A stretch of DNA of 64,000 nucleotides from Actinoallomurus sp. (lineage in GTDB: Bacteria; Actinomycetota; Actinomycetes; Streptosporangiales; Streptosporangiaceae), in assembly GCA_025964625.1 (NCBI GenBank), contig JAOPYL010000336.1, forward strand, positions 1-64,000. Reading direction: 5' to 3'. Position numbers and translations under genes: made by a program. The notes below the pieces were generated by a model. The model saw only the letters and a program-made list of their open reading frames with translations. It was not told the origin of the DNA and searched no databases. Position 1 is the stretch's first letter; the number at the start of each line of letters is the position of its first letter. Shown piece by piece: positions 20,855 to 30,364 of this stretch.

Positions 20855-23419
20855 GTGGCTAGTTCACAAGGGCGGGGAGGTGTCCCTGCGGTCTGGGGTC
20901 GCAAGATGCCGGGACGCAACAAGAATTTCACCGGCCGTGACGGCCTTCTCGAGCAACTGCACGACAGCATCCAGAGCCGGGCGACCGCGGTCGTCCCGCA
21001 CTCCGGCCAGGCGGCGGTTCGGGACAGACCGGAGAACATGTCCCACGCGCTGCAGGGTATGGGCGGTGTGGGCAAGACCCAGCTGGTCACCGAGTACGCC
21101 CATCGCTACCGGTCTGAGTACGACCTCGTCTGGTGGGTACCGGCCGACCAGCCGATGCTGGTCCGCCCGTCTCTCGCGGGTCTCGCGCCCTACCTCGACC
21201 TCCCGCCCGCCACGGCGACCGGGATCCCCGAGGCCACCGAGGCGGTGCTCGAGGCCCTGCGTAAGGGCGAGCCGTACGACCGCTGGTTGCTGATCTTCGA
21301 CAACGTCGATCAGCCCGAGGATCTCGAAGGTCTGCTGCCGGAGGGCCCGGGGCACGTGCTGATCACCTCGCGGAACCACCGCTGGCAGGGCGTGGTCGAC
21401 ACGCTGCCGGTCGACGTGTTCCAGCGCGAAGAGAGCATCGAGTTCCTCAACCGGCGCGTTCCCGCCGCGATCAGTGACAGCGATGCCGAACGGCTCGCCG
21501 CCGAGTTGGGCGACCTCCCGCTGGCGCTCGAACAGGCAGGCGCCCTCCAGGCCGAGACCGGCATGCCGGTCGACGAATACCTCGATCTGCTGAAAAAGCG
21601 GACCACCGAGCTGCTGTCGGAGGGCAAGGGATCGGAGTACCCGCACTCGATGACCGCCGCGTGGTCGCTGTCGGTCTCCGCCTTGGACCGCAAGCTTCCC
21701 GAGGCCGTCGAGCTGCTGCGCTGCTGTGCGTTCTTCGGCCCGGAGCCGATTCCGCGCGACGTGTTCCGGCGCGCCGGCCGAGCCACCCGGCCACTGCTCG
21801 GCACCGTGCTGGCCGACCCGATCCTGCTCACCCGGGCGATCCGCGAACTCGGCCGGTTCGCGCTCGCTCGCGTCGACGTGGGCAGCCGTACCATTCAGGT
21901 GCACCGGCTGGTTCAGGCGCTCCTCCGCGACGAGTTGAGCGAGGAAGACCGGGATCTGTTCCGCCGCGAGGTGCCGGCTCTGCTCGCCAGCAACGCTCCC
22001 AAGGACCCGGACGACGACAGCCGGTGGCCGCGCTTCGCCGAGCTGGTCGCACACGTCATCCCGGCGCAGGTGGCCGACAGCAGCGACCCTGAGGTCCGTG
22101 ACTTCTCCCTCAACATGGTTCGCTACCTTTACCAGTCCGGCAACCGGCAGGCTGCGCGTACGTTCGTCGAGGAGTTCCTGCGGCGCTGGGAGCGCGAGCC
22201 CGGCGCCGAGAACGACCTCCGCGTCCTGCTGGCCCAGCGGTTCCTCGCCGACGTGCTTCGCGACCTCGGGGAGTATCAGCGAGCCGCCGACATCGACAGT
22301 GCTCTGCTCGACCGAGCCCGGCGGACATTCGGTGAGGACGACCCCAGCACGCTGCTGTTCCTGGGTGGACTCGGAGCGGATCACCGGGCCCTGGGCGAGT
22401 TCGCGGTCGCCAAGGAGCATGATGAGCTGGCCCGGCGCCAGCACGACGCCGTCTTCGGCCCCGACGACCCGCGGACCATGCGCATGGTGAACAACCTCGC
22501 CCTGGACTACGCCCTGGTCAGCCAGTACCAGACGGCCCGTGAGCTCCACCTGCTCGCCTTCACCCAGCAGAGCGAGGCCTTCACCGGCGTCAGCAAGACG
22601 AACGTGCTCGCCTCCTGGAACGGCCTCGCCCGGGTGCTCCGGCAGTGCGGCGAGTACGCCGCGGCCCGCGACTTCGGCGAGGAGGCGTTGGAGTTCGGCC
22701 GTCAGGAGCTCGGACCCGAACACCCATGGACCCTGCGCACCGGCAAGGACCTCGCCATCGCCCTGCGGCGCACGGGCGACTACGAGCAGGCACTGGAGCT
22801 GGCCCAGGACGTCTTCGATCGATGCGGCCGGCTGTTCGGCCGTGACAACCCCGACACCCTCGCCGCGGCGATGAGCCTCGCCAACGTGCACCGCGCGCTG
22901 GCCAACTTCGACGAGGCGCTCGGCCTTGCGGAGGACACCATGAACCGCTACCCCGAGGTGTACAGCGACCAGCACCCCTATTACCACGGCTGCATGGGCA
23001 ACCTCGCGCTGCTCCACCGAGTGACCGGAAACGTCGAGAAAGCACGCGAGCTCAACACGACCAGTCTCGCCGGCCTCGACGCCAAGCTCACCCGCGACCA
23101 CCACTATTCATTGACCGTGGCCACCAACCTCGCCAGTGACTTCGCCCTGCTGGGCGATTTCGCCGAGGCGCGAAGGCTCGGCGAGGACAATCTGACCCGT
23201 GCCCGTGTCGTCCTCGGCCACCGGCATCCGCTGACGCTGGGATGCGCCGCCAATCTGGTCGCAGACCTGCGAGCCGACGGTGCCGCGGAAAAGGCCGCGG
23301 AGCTCGCCGAGAAGACCTACGCGGACTACGACGACACACTCGGCCGCGACCACCCCGACACCAAGGTCGCCAAGGGAGGCCGGCACCTCGACTTCGATTT
23401 CGACCCGCCGCCGATCTGA
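20855..23419 (+). CDS. fxsT: FxSxx-COOH system tetratricopeptide repeat protein (FxsT-like; NB-ARC + TPR)
   Basis: 'PAVWGRKMPGRNKNFTGRDGLLEQLHD...GMGGVGKTQLVTEYAHRYRSEYDLVWWVPADQP' plus TPRs; GTG at 20855 is a likelier start than the ORF-track start at 20756. Confidence 0.85.
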   Translation: MASSQGRGGVPAVWGRKMPGRNKNFTGRDGLLEQLHDSIQSRATAVVPHSGQAAVRDRPENMSHALQGMGGVGKTQLVTEYAHRYRSEYDLVWWVPADQPMLVRPSLAGLAPYLDLPPATATGIPEATEAVLEALRKGEPYDRWLLIFDNVDQPEDLEGLLPEGPGHVLITSRNHRWQGVVDTLPVDVFQREESIEFLNRRVPAAISDSDAERLAAELGDLPLALEQAGALQAETGMPVDEYLDLLKKRTTELLSEGKGSEYPHSMTAAWSLSVSALDRKLPEAVELLRCCAFFGPEPIPRDVFRRAGRATRPLLGTVLADPILLTRAIRELGRFALARVDVGSRTIQVHRLVQALLRDELSEEDRDLFRREVPALLASNAPKDPDDDSRWPRFAELVAHVIPAQVADSSDPEVRDFSLNMVRYLYQSGNRQAARTFVEEFLRRWEREPGAENDLRVLLAQRFLADVLRDLGEYQRAADIDSALLDRARRTFGEDDPSTLLFLGGLGADHRALGEFAVAKEHDELARRQHDAVFGPDDPRTMRMVNNLALDYALVSQYQTARELHLLAFTQQSEAFTGVSKTNVLASWNGLARVLRQCGEYAAARDFGEEALEFGRQELGPEHPWTLRTGKDLAIALRRTGDYEQALELAQDVFDRCGRLFGRDNPDTLAAAMSLANVHRALANFDEALGLAEDTMNRYPEVYSDQHPYYHGCMGNLALLHRVTGNVEKARELNTTSLAGLDAKLTRDHHYSLTVATNLASDFALLGDFAEARRLGEDNLTRARVVLGHRHPLTLGCAANLVADLRADGAAEKAAELAEKTYADYDDTLGRDHPDTKVAKGGRHLDFDFDPPPI

Positions 23420-23428
23420 TCGCCCGGC

Positions 23429-24766
23429 TCAGGACAGCGGGGCCGCGGACGGCATGCGGATCTCGCCGTTACGGCGGCGCCAGCGCGCGCGGTGGCATTC
23501 GTCGTCCTGGCGGGCCAGGGCGGTCGCGGCGGCCGGCACGCGCTCGTCGTGCCAGCTCGCCTGGGTGTGGTGCATGCCGGAGACGAAGGTCGTGCCCTCG
23601 GGGGTCAGCCGCCCGCAGGTCAGCAGCGTGTGCACGACCAGACCGGCGGCGGCCCGCCATCGGGCGAACTCGGCGTTCGCGTGGACGGCCGCCCCACCGC
23701 GTTCATGCGCGCGCTGACGGCGCCAGAAGCCGGTGACTCCGAGGTAGGCGTAGGCGCCCTGGAGCAGGCCGTTGACCGGGCGGGGATCGTCTCGCCAGGG
23801 AGCGTAGTAGCGGCTGCCGTCGTCGGGCAGCGTCAGGTCGACCAGGCCGAGCAGCGCGGTGAGCTTGCCGTGCTGGATCTCGTGAGCGAGGGTCACCGCC
23901 AAAGATCGGGCGTTCGGCGGGGTGGACAGGGCGACGCAGCCGAACGTGTCGCGTGCCGTCGCGCTGACCTGGCCCTGTTCGGGCGGCGACAGCGGCGTGA
24001 GCACCCGCAGACCCGCGCCGATCTCCTGGGCGGCCATTCCGTGATGGCGGACGAGCGTCTCCCAGGCCGGCCCGAACGCCGCGACCCACAGCCGTACCTC
24101 GTCCTCGCTCAGGCGGTCCGAGACGTTGCCCACCAAGGGCATGCGGTACGGGTCGACGTCATCGATGAGCAGGTCGAGGGTCGTGCCGCCCGCCCGTGCG
24201 GTCAGCCGTCGCAGACCGCGCCATCCCGGCGCGTCCGCGTACGGCTCCCGGGCCACTCTCACCGTCGGGCCGGTGGAAGCAGTGATCTCGGCACCGGCGC
24301 CGGTCACGCGTACGAGCACCCGGCCGCGCGCGAGGGTCGCCGCACCGAGCGACGGCAGCGACAGGACACCGTCGGCGGTGCTCACCTCGATCGAGCAGCG
24401 GACACCGGCGCGGATCGCGGCCGCCGCGGCGAGCGCCCCGAGCCGGCCGGGCGCCGCGTCCGGAGAATCGGTCGCCAGGGCACAGAGCGTACGCTGCGCC
24501 CACGCGCCGGTGGACGGGTAGCGCAGCACGTAGTCGACCGCGGCCGGAGCCTGTTCCTGCAGGGTGCTGAGCAGCTCGAAGCCGCGTGCCGTGTCGGCGG
24601 CGGCCGGGTGACCGGTCGCCGAGGCCCTCTCCACGACGCCGCGCAGCAGCAGCATGCGTTTGCTGTACTCCACGTCGGCCAGTGCCCGGACCGCGTTCGC
24701 CCCGCCGCCGCCGGTGGCCAGGGCGGCGAACATCTCGCGGGGTAGCCGATGGGCGTGTAGGTTCAT
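23429..24766 (-). CDS. HExxH-motif domain protein (aKG-HExxH-type peptide beta-hydroxylase family)
   Basis: ATG at 24766, two nt after the fxsB stop; HEIQH in 'LAVTLAHEIQHGKLTALLGLVDL'; position directly downstream of FxsB. Confidence 0.8.
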   Translation of the reverse strand: MNLHAHRLPREMFAALATGGGGANAVRALADVEYSKRMLLLRGVVERASATGHPAAADTARGFELLSTLQEQAPAAVDYVLRYPSTGAWAQRTLCALATDSPDAAPGRLGALAAAAAIRAGVRCSIEVSTADGVLSLPSLGAATLARGRVLVRVTGAGAEITASTGPTVRVAREPYADAPGWRGLRRLTARAGGTTLDLLIDDVDPYRMPLVGNVSDRLSEDEVRLWVAAFGPAWETLVRHHGMAAQEIGAGLRVLTPLSPPEQGQVSATARDTFGCVALSTPPNARSLAVTLAHEIQHGKLTALLGLVDLTLPDDGSRYYAPWRDDPRPVNGLLQGAYAYLGVTGFWRRQRAHERGGAAVHANAEFARWRAAAGLVVHTLLTCGRLTPEGTTFVSGMHHTQASWHDERVPAAATALARQDDECHRARWRRRNGEIRMPSAAPLS

Positions 24767-24768
24767 CG

Positions 24769-26001
24769 CTATTTTTCCTGGAGCACGGTTTCGCGGCGGG
24801 CGTCGAGGTCCGCGGCGACCGTACGCCGGATATGGGTGATGAGGCGGAAGAGGTCGGGCCGGTAGACCGAGGGGTTGGCGAAGCCGCGGCCGGCCCGGTA
24901 ACGGTGGGCGTAGAGCCCGCCGCCGCAGACGCGATGCACGGGACAGGAGCGGCATTCGGCCGACAGGGCGAGTTCGCCGATCTGGCGGGCCGCGATCGAC
25001 GGCAGGGACAGCACGTCGTCGAAGGAGTCGCGGGAGACATGGAGGCCGGTCGCGGGGGCGCCGTCGTACGCGGACTTCAGCATGTCGGACTGTTCGATGC
25101 TGCCGTCGGTCTCGACGACGACCATGCCCACCGGGGACAGGCCGACCGCCTCGCTGGCCGACGCGCCGCCGAGCAGCAATTGGATGATCTCGCTGAACAA
25201 CCGGACCTCGGTCTCCTGGCGCGGCGCGCCGTACCAGCGGTCGAAGACGGCGATCAGCCAGTCCGCGTACGGGGTGGCGGGCGAGCCCGGGACACGGACC
25301 GGCGGCGGAGAGGTCCAGTTGCCATGCGGAAGCAGGAAGTCGATCCTTGGCGGGCCGTGTTCGAGAAGGGCTTCGTACGTCACCAATGGCGGATTCCGGA
25401 CATCGATCGTGCAGAGCAGCCCGCTGAACAGATGCCGGAAGCGAGCCGAGCCGAGCCGGCCGAGGGCGGCCGCGACCGCGGCGTGGCTGCCGTTGCCGTT
25501 CGAGTGCCGCCGGTGTCGGTCATGTGCCGCCGCGTCGCCATCGAGGCTCACGCCGACCTGCACGTCCAGCTCGTCGAAGAGGTCGAGGTAGGGCCCGAGT
25601 CGTACGCCGTTCGTCTGCACGGACGCCCGGACGTTGATCGACGGCCCGGCGGCCCGGCGCACCGAGGACACGGTGTGCGCGATGAGCTCCGGTCCGACGA
25701 GAAGCGGCTCGCCGCCGTGCAGGACCAGTTCGACCGCTGTCAGGCCGTGTGCGCGGGCGTGCTCGGCGATCCGGCCGGCGATCCGCTCCACCAGTGCGGG
25801 GGACATGCGGTGCGGCTGTTCCCGCCAGCTCTGGTCCGCCATCTCGTACATGTAGCAGTAGTCGCAGGCCAGGTCGCAACGACTGTTGATCTTGAGAACG
25901 AACTCGCGGAACGGCGTCGGCCGCCAGCCGGCTGCGATCAGTGCGCCGACGTCCAGCGTGCCCGGCCACTCCATCTCGGACGGCCCCCGATTGACTGCCA
26001 C
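24769..26001 (-). CDS. fxsB: FxsB-family radical SAM/SPASM peptide maturase
   Basis: CDLACDYCYMYE (CxxxCxxC) and SPASM-like 'CRSCPVHRVCGGGLYAHRY'; 'PFREFVLKINSRCDLACDYCYMYEMADQSW'. Confidence 0.9.
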   Translation of the reverse strand: MAVNRGPSEMEWPGTLDVGALIAAGWRPTPFREFVLKINSRCDLACDYCYMYEMADQSWREQPHRMSPALVERIAGRIAEHARAHGLTAVELVLHGGEPLLVGPELIAHTVSSVRRAAGPSINVRASVQTNGVRLGPYLDLFDELDVQVGVSLDGDAAAHDRHRRHSNGNGSHAAVAAALGRLGSARFRHLFSGLLCTIDVRNPPLVTYEALLEHGPPRIDFLLPHGNWTSPPPVRVPGSPATPYADWLIAVFDRWYGAPRQETEVRLFSEIIQLLLGGASASEAVGLSPVGMVVVETDGSIEQSDMLKSAYDGAPATGLHVSRDSFDDVLSLPSIAARQIGELALSAECRSCPVHRVCGGGLYAHRYRAGRGFANPSVYRPDLFRLITHIRRTVAADLDARRETVLQEK

Positions 26002-26345
26002 GCCTCACCCGCCCCGCAGGAGACTCGGCGCGTCATGCGCACTTGACCGGTTTCGCTAACTATGTGCGCCCTGACTGCGCTTCGTCAAACCCCGTATGGA
26101 TCGTGACAAACGCGCGGCCGGTTACTCGGCCGGCCGGCCGGCGTCTGGCACCATGCCATCGCCGGCTGGGACCGTGACCGGCTGATGGGGATGTCCTCGC
26201 AGGACAGAGCGGTACGTCTCCCTCGCCACTTCCGTGCAAAGTACGTGGCCGACTGCCGTAAGTATCCGCTACTCCTGGTAATCGGCGCACGGTACGCAGA
26301 TATGGGGCTTCGTCTGCCTCCTCGGCTGCGGGTCCGCCGAAAGGG

Positions 26346-26876
26346 GTGGGGAGATGCCGAGTACGGAACCTGCCGGTCCGTCCCGCGGGCCGTCCAGGGC
26401 GAGTTCGGCACAGCCGGGTTGACGTGGCGGCCGACAGGGTGGTGCTGGCGGGGGTGGACGGCACCGATTCGGGCCGGGCGGCGTTGCTGGCCGCGGCCGG
26501 CGAGGCGGCGGCAGATGGTTCGCGGCTCGTGGCATTGCATGTGCGGCGCAGCCCGCTGCCGATGGAGTACCTGGCGTGGGAGGCGCATGCGTTCGGTGCG
26601 CAGTGGCGGGACGAGCTGGAGCTGGAGGCGTGGCTGCAGTGCACGGTCATCCTCGGCGACCTCGCTGTGGACTGGGAGTACGCCGTCGCCGACGGGAGCC
26701 CCGTCGAGGCACTGTGCTCGTGCGCCCTCGCGCGTTCGGCGCGGACGGTGTACGTCGGGGCGCGGATCCGCTCCGGCTGGGGGGCGCGCCTGCATCGCTG
26801 CCCGGCGGATGAACTCCAGCGTCGCTGCCCGTGTACGGTGCGCGTGGTCCGGTTCCGGACCACCCCCCGCGATTGA
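26346..26876 (+). CDS. Universal stress protein-like
   Basis: 'ADRVVLAGVDGTDSGRAALLAAAGEAAADGSRLVALHVRR' USP-like start; the true start may be internal. Confidence 0.55.
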   Translation: MGRCRVRNLPVRPAGRPGRVRHSRVDVAADRVVLAGVDGTDSGRAALLAAAGEAAADGSRLVALHVRRSPLPMEYLAWEAHAFGAQWRDELELEAWLQCTVILGDLAVDWEYAVADGSPVEALCSCALARSARTVYVGARIRSGWGARLHRCPADELQRRCPCTVRVVRFRTTPRD

Positions 26877-26934
26877 GTGCCGTGCGGACCGCGCCGCCCA
26901 CGCCGGTGCCGGCCGGCACCGGCGTCGCCGCCGG

Positions 26935-27780
26935 TCAGCTCGCCGCGGCCGCGGTGTCGTAGAGGGCCTTGACACGGTCGCCGAAACAGGGGCTGTAAGA
27001 GACGCTCGGAGTGTCGCCGCCCGTCTGATACCCGCCGATCACGCCGATGACCTCGCCGGTCCGGGTGACCCAGGGCCCACCGCTGGTGCCGTCGGTGAAT
27101 CCTCCGCAGGAGAACCGCATCTGGGTGGCGCTGTGGCGTGAGGCGCGGCCGGTGCAGGCCACGGGCCGGTCGCCGTCGCCGGGATAGCCGGTCACGGTGA
27201 CGAGCTCGCCGAACCGCGTGCTGAGGCCGAGCGTGTTCGCGCCCGTGACGCCGGCGATGTTCCTGCCCGACAGGGGCTGGAGGATGATGAAGCCCACGTC
27301 GTCGTCGGGATCGGCGGTGCTCGCCCATTCCCGGTCGACGAACATCGCCCTCACCGTCCAGACCCCGTACGGGGCGCGGCCACCGGCATAGCCGGGCGCG
27401 AACACCAGCCCCTTCCGGTAGCCGCCACCACCACCCGCGCCGTAGATGCAGTGCGCGGCGGTCACCAGCATGTCGCCCCCCGGACTGGCCACCACGCTCG
27501 CCGTGCACGAGTGCCGCCCGCCGACCCCGGACCGGAGCAACGGGCCCACCGCCGCCAGACCGGGAACGGGGGTTCCCGGGGTGACGTCCGTACGCCTGCG
27601 AGCCCGCCGGAGCCGCCGGGCCTTACCCGTGGCGGGGTGGCGTGAGGACGGTGAGGCAGGCTGGGATCCGGCCACCGATGCCGCACGGCCCGTGGTCGTC
27701 AGTAATGACAGCAAGATTGCCAAATGTGCGGTTCGTCGGGAAAGGGGACCGGCGGAAACCCCTACCGCGTTCGTGCTCAT
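26935..27780 (-). CDS. Secreted trypsin-like serine protease
   Basis: 'LVTAAHCIYGAGG', 'DDDVGFIILQP', 'GGFTDGTSGGPW' catalytic triad context; N-terminal signal-like segment. Confidence 0.88.
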   Translation of the reverse strand: MSTNAVGVSAGPLSRRTAHLAILLSLLTTTGRAASVAGSQPASPSSRHPATGKARRLRRARRRTDVTPGTPVPGLAAVGPLLRSGVGGRHSCTASVVASPGGDMLVTAAHCIYGAGGGGGYRKGLVFAPGYAGGRAPYGVWTVRAMFVDREWASTADPDDDVGFIILQPLSGRNIAGVTGANTLGLSTRFGELVTVTGYPGDGDRPVACTGRASRHSATQMRFSCGGFTDGTSGGPWVTRTGEVIGVIGGYQTGGDTPSVSYSPCFGDRVKALYDTAAAAS

Positions 27781-27912
27781 GAGGATTCTCCTGAACAGCT
27801 GCTAGAGAGCTTGCTGCCTGCGGAATCACCCCTCGCCATGGGGATGGACATCGTCGACGCCAATGGTGAATGAATTGAGCAACCGGGTCAATACCCCCGG
27901 TCAAGATAAGCC

Positions 27913-27929
27913 TGTTACCAGGGGTAACA
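27913..27929. promoter_or_regulatory. Palindromic candidate operator TGTTACC-AGG-GGTAACA
   Basis: Perfect 7-bp arms with a 3-bp centre, in the AT-richer region upstream of the protease gene. Confidence 0.45.
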
Positions 27930-28078
27930 ACTGGATTCTGGGCGGTCGTCCGCCGTCGGAGTCTGGCGAACAAAGATGAAATACCCACTAAATAGATATA
28001 TCCAGTAAATGGAGATAATCCGGGGCCTCGGGCCTTCCGACACCGCGGCACGCGAGGCGCCCATCACGATGAAACGCC

Positions 28079-28125
28079 GATCGCGCCCCGGTCGTCCACA
28101 GGCTGTGGACGACCGGGGCGCGATC
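28079..28125. terminator. 47-bp palindrome, 23-bp perfect arms, 1-nt centre
   Basis: GATCGCGCCCCGGTCGTCCACAG-G-CTGTGGACGACCGGGGCGCGATC, about 100 bp beyond the amidohydrolase stop. Confidence 0.7.
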
Positions 28126-28226
28126 TGGGTCGCAGGCCTGGCGACCCGGAGACCGACCCGCGTTCGGGCCTCTCCGCCGGCGGCGGCTTCGGGTTCGTTC
28201 AACGGCCGTCTGCCGGGGAACGGTGA

Positions 28227-29543
28227 TCAGCTGGAGGTCGCGCCGATCAGAGTCGTGTCGGGAGCGCCGGGGTTGGGCGGCAGGTGTCCGGCGTCGCTGG
28301 GCTTCTCCTTGTGGACCTTGCCGCCCTTCATGATCACGTTGAGTTTGTCATGGTCCTGCAGCACGGTGATGTCGGCGAGTGGATCTCCGTCCACGAGGAT
28401 CAGGTCGGCGTAGTAGCCGGGCTGGACCTTGCCGAGTTCGCCCGGCTGGAGCATGATCTCGCCGCCCAGCGCGGTGGCGGCCAGGATCGTCTCCATCGGG
28501 GTGAAGCCGAAGCGTTCGACGAAGTGCTGGAGGTCGCGGGCGTAGGTGCCGTGCGGTGTCCAGGCGAACCCGTAGTCACCGCCGGGCAGGACCTTGATGC
28601 CGCGCCTGTGCATCTCGATGATGCCCTCGGTGGCGATCTCCAGTTCGCGTTTGTACCCGACCGCCTCGGCCGCCTCCTGCGGGAAACCGAAGTCCGCGGC
28701 TTCGTACAGCGTGGCGATGAGCCAGTTGATGCCCGGCGCGACGAAGATCCAGTCCTTCGCGCTCTCGAGCATGTCCATGCCCTCGTCGTCGGTGAAGGAC
28801 GCGTGGTAGACGATGTCGACGCCGTGCCGAACGCACATCTTGACGCTCTCGGCGCTGCGGGCGTGCGCGCAGACTCTCTTACCGCGGCGGTGGGCTTCGG
28901 TGACCGCGGCGGCGACCTCCTCGTCGGAGAAGTAGGTGTCCTCCGCGCGCTGGCTGCCGGTGATCTCCTCACCGGTCATGGACAGCTTGATCTGGTCGAC
29001 ACCGATCTCGACGAGTTTGCGTACGGCCTTACGCATCTCGTCGGGCCCGTCGGCGAACCAGGTGATGCCCTTGACGAGCTCGCCGCCGGTGACCGCGATC
29101 TCCGGACCGTTGGCCAGGTAGCGGGGACCGGGGAAGCGGCCCTCGTTGATGACGTTTCGGCAGACGACGTCGAGGCGGGCCTTCGCCGAGGCCGCGCCCA
29201 GGCACATGGTGTAGCCGGAGTCGATGTAGGACCGTGCGGACTCGATGGCGAAGAGCAGGTGCTCCTCGACGGGCATGGTGCCGAGTCCGTCGAGGTCGGC
29301 GCTGTTGTTCCAGGTGAAGTGGGTGTGGGCGTCGCAGAGACCGGACATCAGCGTGCGTCCGCGGCCCTCGATGACTCGGGCGTCGCCTACCTGGTCCGCG
29401 CCGGCCGCGCCGACCGCGGCGATGCGGTCTCCGTCGACCAGGACGTCGCCCGTGTACGGCTGCGCACCCGTCGAGTCCAGGATGGAGACATTGCGGAACA
29501 GGGTCTTGTCGGTGGGAACTGGCATTTCTTCACTCCTCGACAT
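28227..29543 (-). CDS. Amidohydrolase-family metal-dependent hydrolase
   Basis: 'GLCDAHTHFTWN' and 'GVDIVYHASFTDDEG' motifs, 438 aa. Confidence 0.85.
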   Translation of the reverse strand: MSRSEEMPVPTDKTLFRNVSILDSTGAQPYTGDVLVDGDRIAAVGAAGADQVGDARVIEGRGRTLMSGLCDAHTHFTWNNSADLDGLGTMPVEEHLLFAIESARSYIDSGYTMCLGAASAKARLDVVCRNVINEGRFPGPRYLANGPEIAVTGGELVKGITWFADGPDEMRKAVRKLVEIGVDQIKLSMTGEEITGSQRAEDTYFSDEEVAAAVTEAHRRGKRVCAHARSAESVKMCVRHGVDIVYHASFTDDEGMDMLESAKDWIFVAPGINWLIATLYEAADFGFPQEAAEAVGYKRELEIATEGIIEMHRRGIKVLPGGDYGFAWTPHGTYARDLQHFVERFGFTPMETILAATALGGEIMLQPGELGKVQPGYYADLILVDGDPLADITVLQDHDKLNVIMKGGKVHKEKPSDAGHLPPNPGAPDTTLIGATSS

Positions 29544-29576
29544 CGAGGTGCCACCGGCCCGGTTTTCCGGGTCTTG

Positions 29577-30347
29577 CTAGAGGAACTTCTGCAGGTCCTG
29601 AGTGACCTGGCGGGGTGCTTCGACAGCGGTCCAGTGACCGACCTGGTCATAGACGCGGACGACGGCGTTCTGGGCGACGCGCTCGGCGAGTTCCTCCGAG
29701 GTCGCGGGCGTGCCGACTTTGTCCTCCTCACCGGTGAGCAGCAGGAGCGGAGCGGTGATCTTCGCGGTGTGCGGCTCGACCGCGGAGCCGAGCGCCTCGC
29801 AGCTCTGCGCGTACCCCTCGGCCGGCTGACGGGTCAGCAGTTCACGGACGAACGCCGCCCGCTCGGGATGGTCGCGGCGGGTGGTCTCCGAGGTGGCCGC
29901 CGCCACGATGCCGGGCGCTACGGCGATCATCCCCTCGGCGCGCACCTTGCCGGCGCGTTCCCTCTGGGCCTTGCGTCCCGGCTCGCCGGGCGCCTTGACC
30001 GCGCCCAGCAGGGCGAGCGCGGCGACACGGTCTCCGAGCCGGATGGCGAGCTCCTGGGCGACGAGGGTGCCCATGGAGTGACCGACGATGCGCAGCTCGC
30101 GCAACCGCAGCTGCTCCACCAGGGCAAGCAGGTCATCGACCCAGCCGGTGATGGACAGCTTCGCCTGCCCGGACAGCGGGGTACGGCCCGCGCCCTCCAG
30201 GTCGGGCCGGATGACCTGGAAGTCACCGGCGAGCGCCTCGGCCTGCGGCTGGTAGAAGTTGGCCGTGCCGCCGAGGCCGTGGATGAACAGAACCGGCGGC
30301 CCCGCGCCGTCGATCTCGACCGCGTAGTCCTTGCCGTTGATCCTCAC
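29577..30347 (-). CDS. Alpha/beta hydrolase
   Basis: GTG at 30347; 'PVLFIHGLGGTANFY', nucleophile elbow 'GHSMGTLV'. Confidence 0.88.
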   Translation of the reverse strand: MRINGKDYAVEIDGAGPPVLFIHGLGGTANFYQPQAEALAGDFQVIRPDLEGAGRTPLSGQAKLSITGWVDDLLALVEQLRLRELRIVGHSMGTLVAQELAIRLGDRVAALALLGAVKAPGEPGRKAQRERAGKVRAEGMIAVAPGIVAAATSETTRRDHPERAAFVRELLTRQPAEGYAQSCEALGSAVEPHTAKITAPLLLLTGEEDKVGTPATSEELAERVAQNAVVRVYDQVGHWTAVEAPRQVTQDLQKFL

Positions 30348-30364
30348 GTGCGAACAGCTCCTTT

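Noticed and set aside
20864-23104. 746-aa minus-strand ORF
   Set aside because: Antisense shadow of the FxsT-like gene, low-complexity composition
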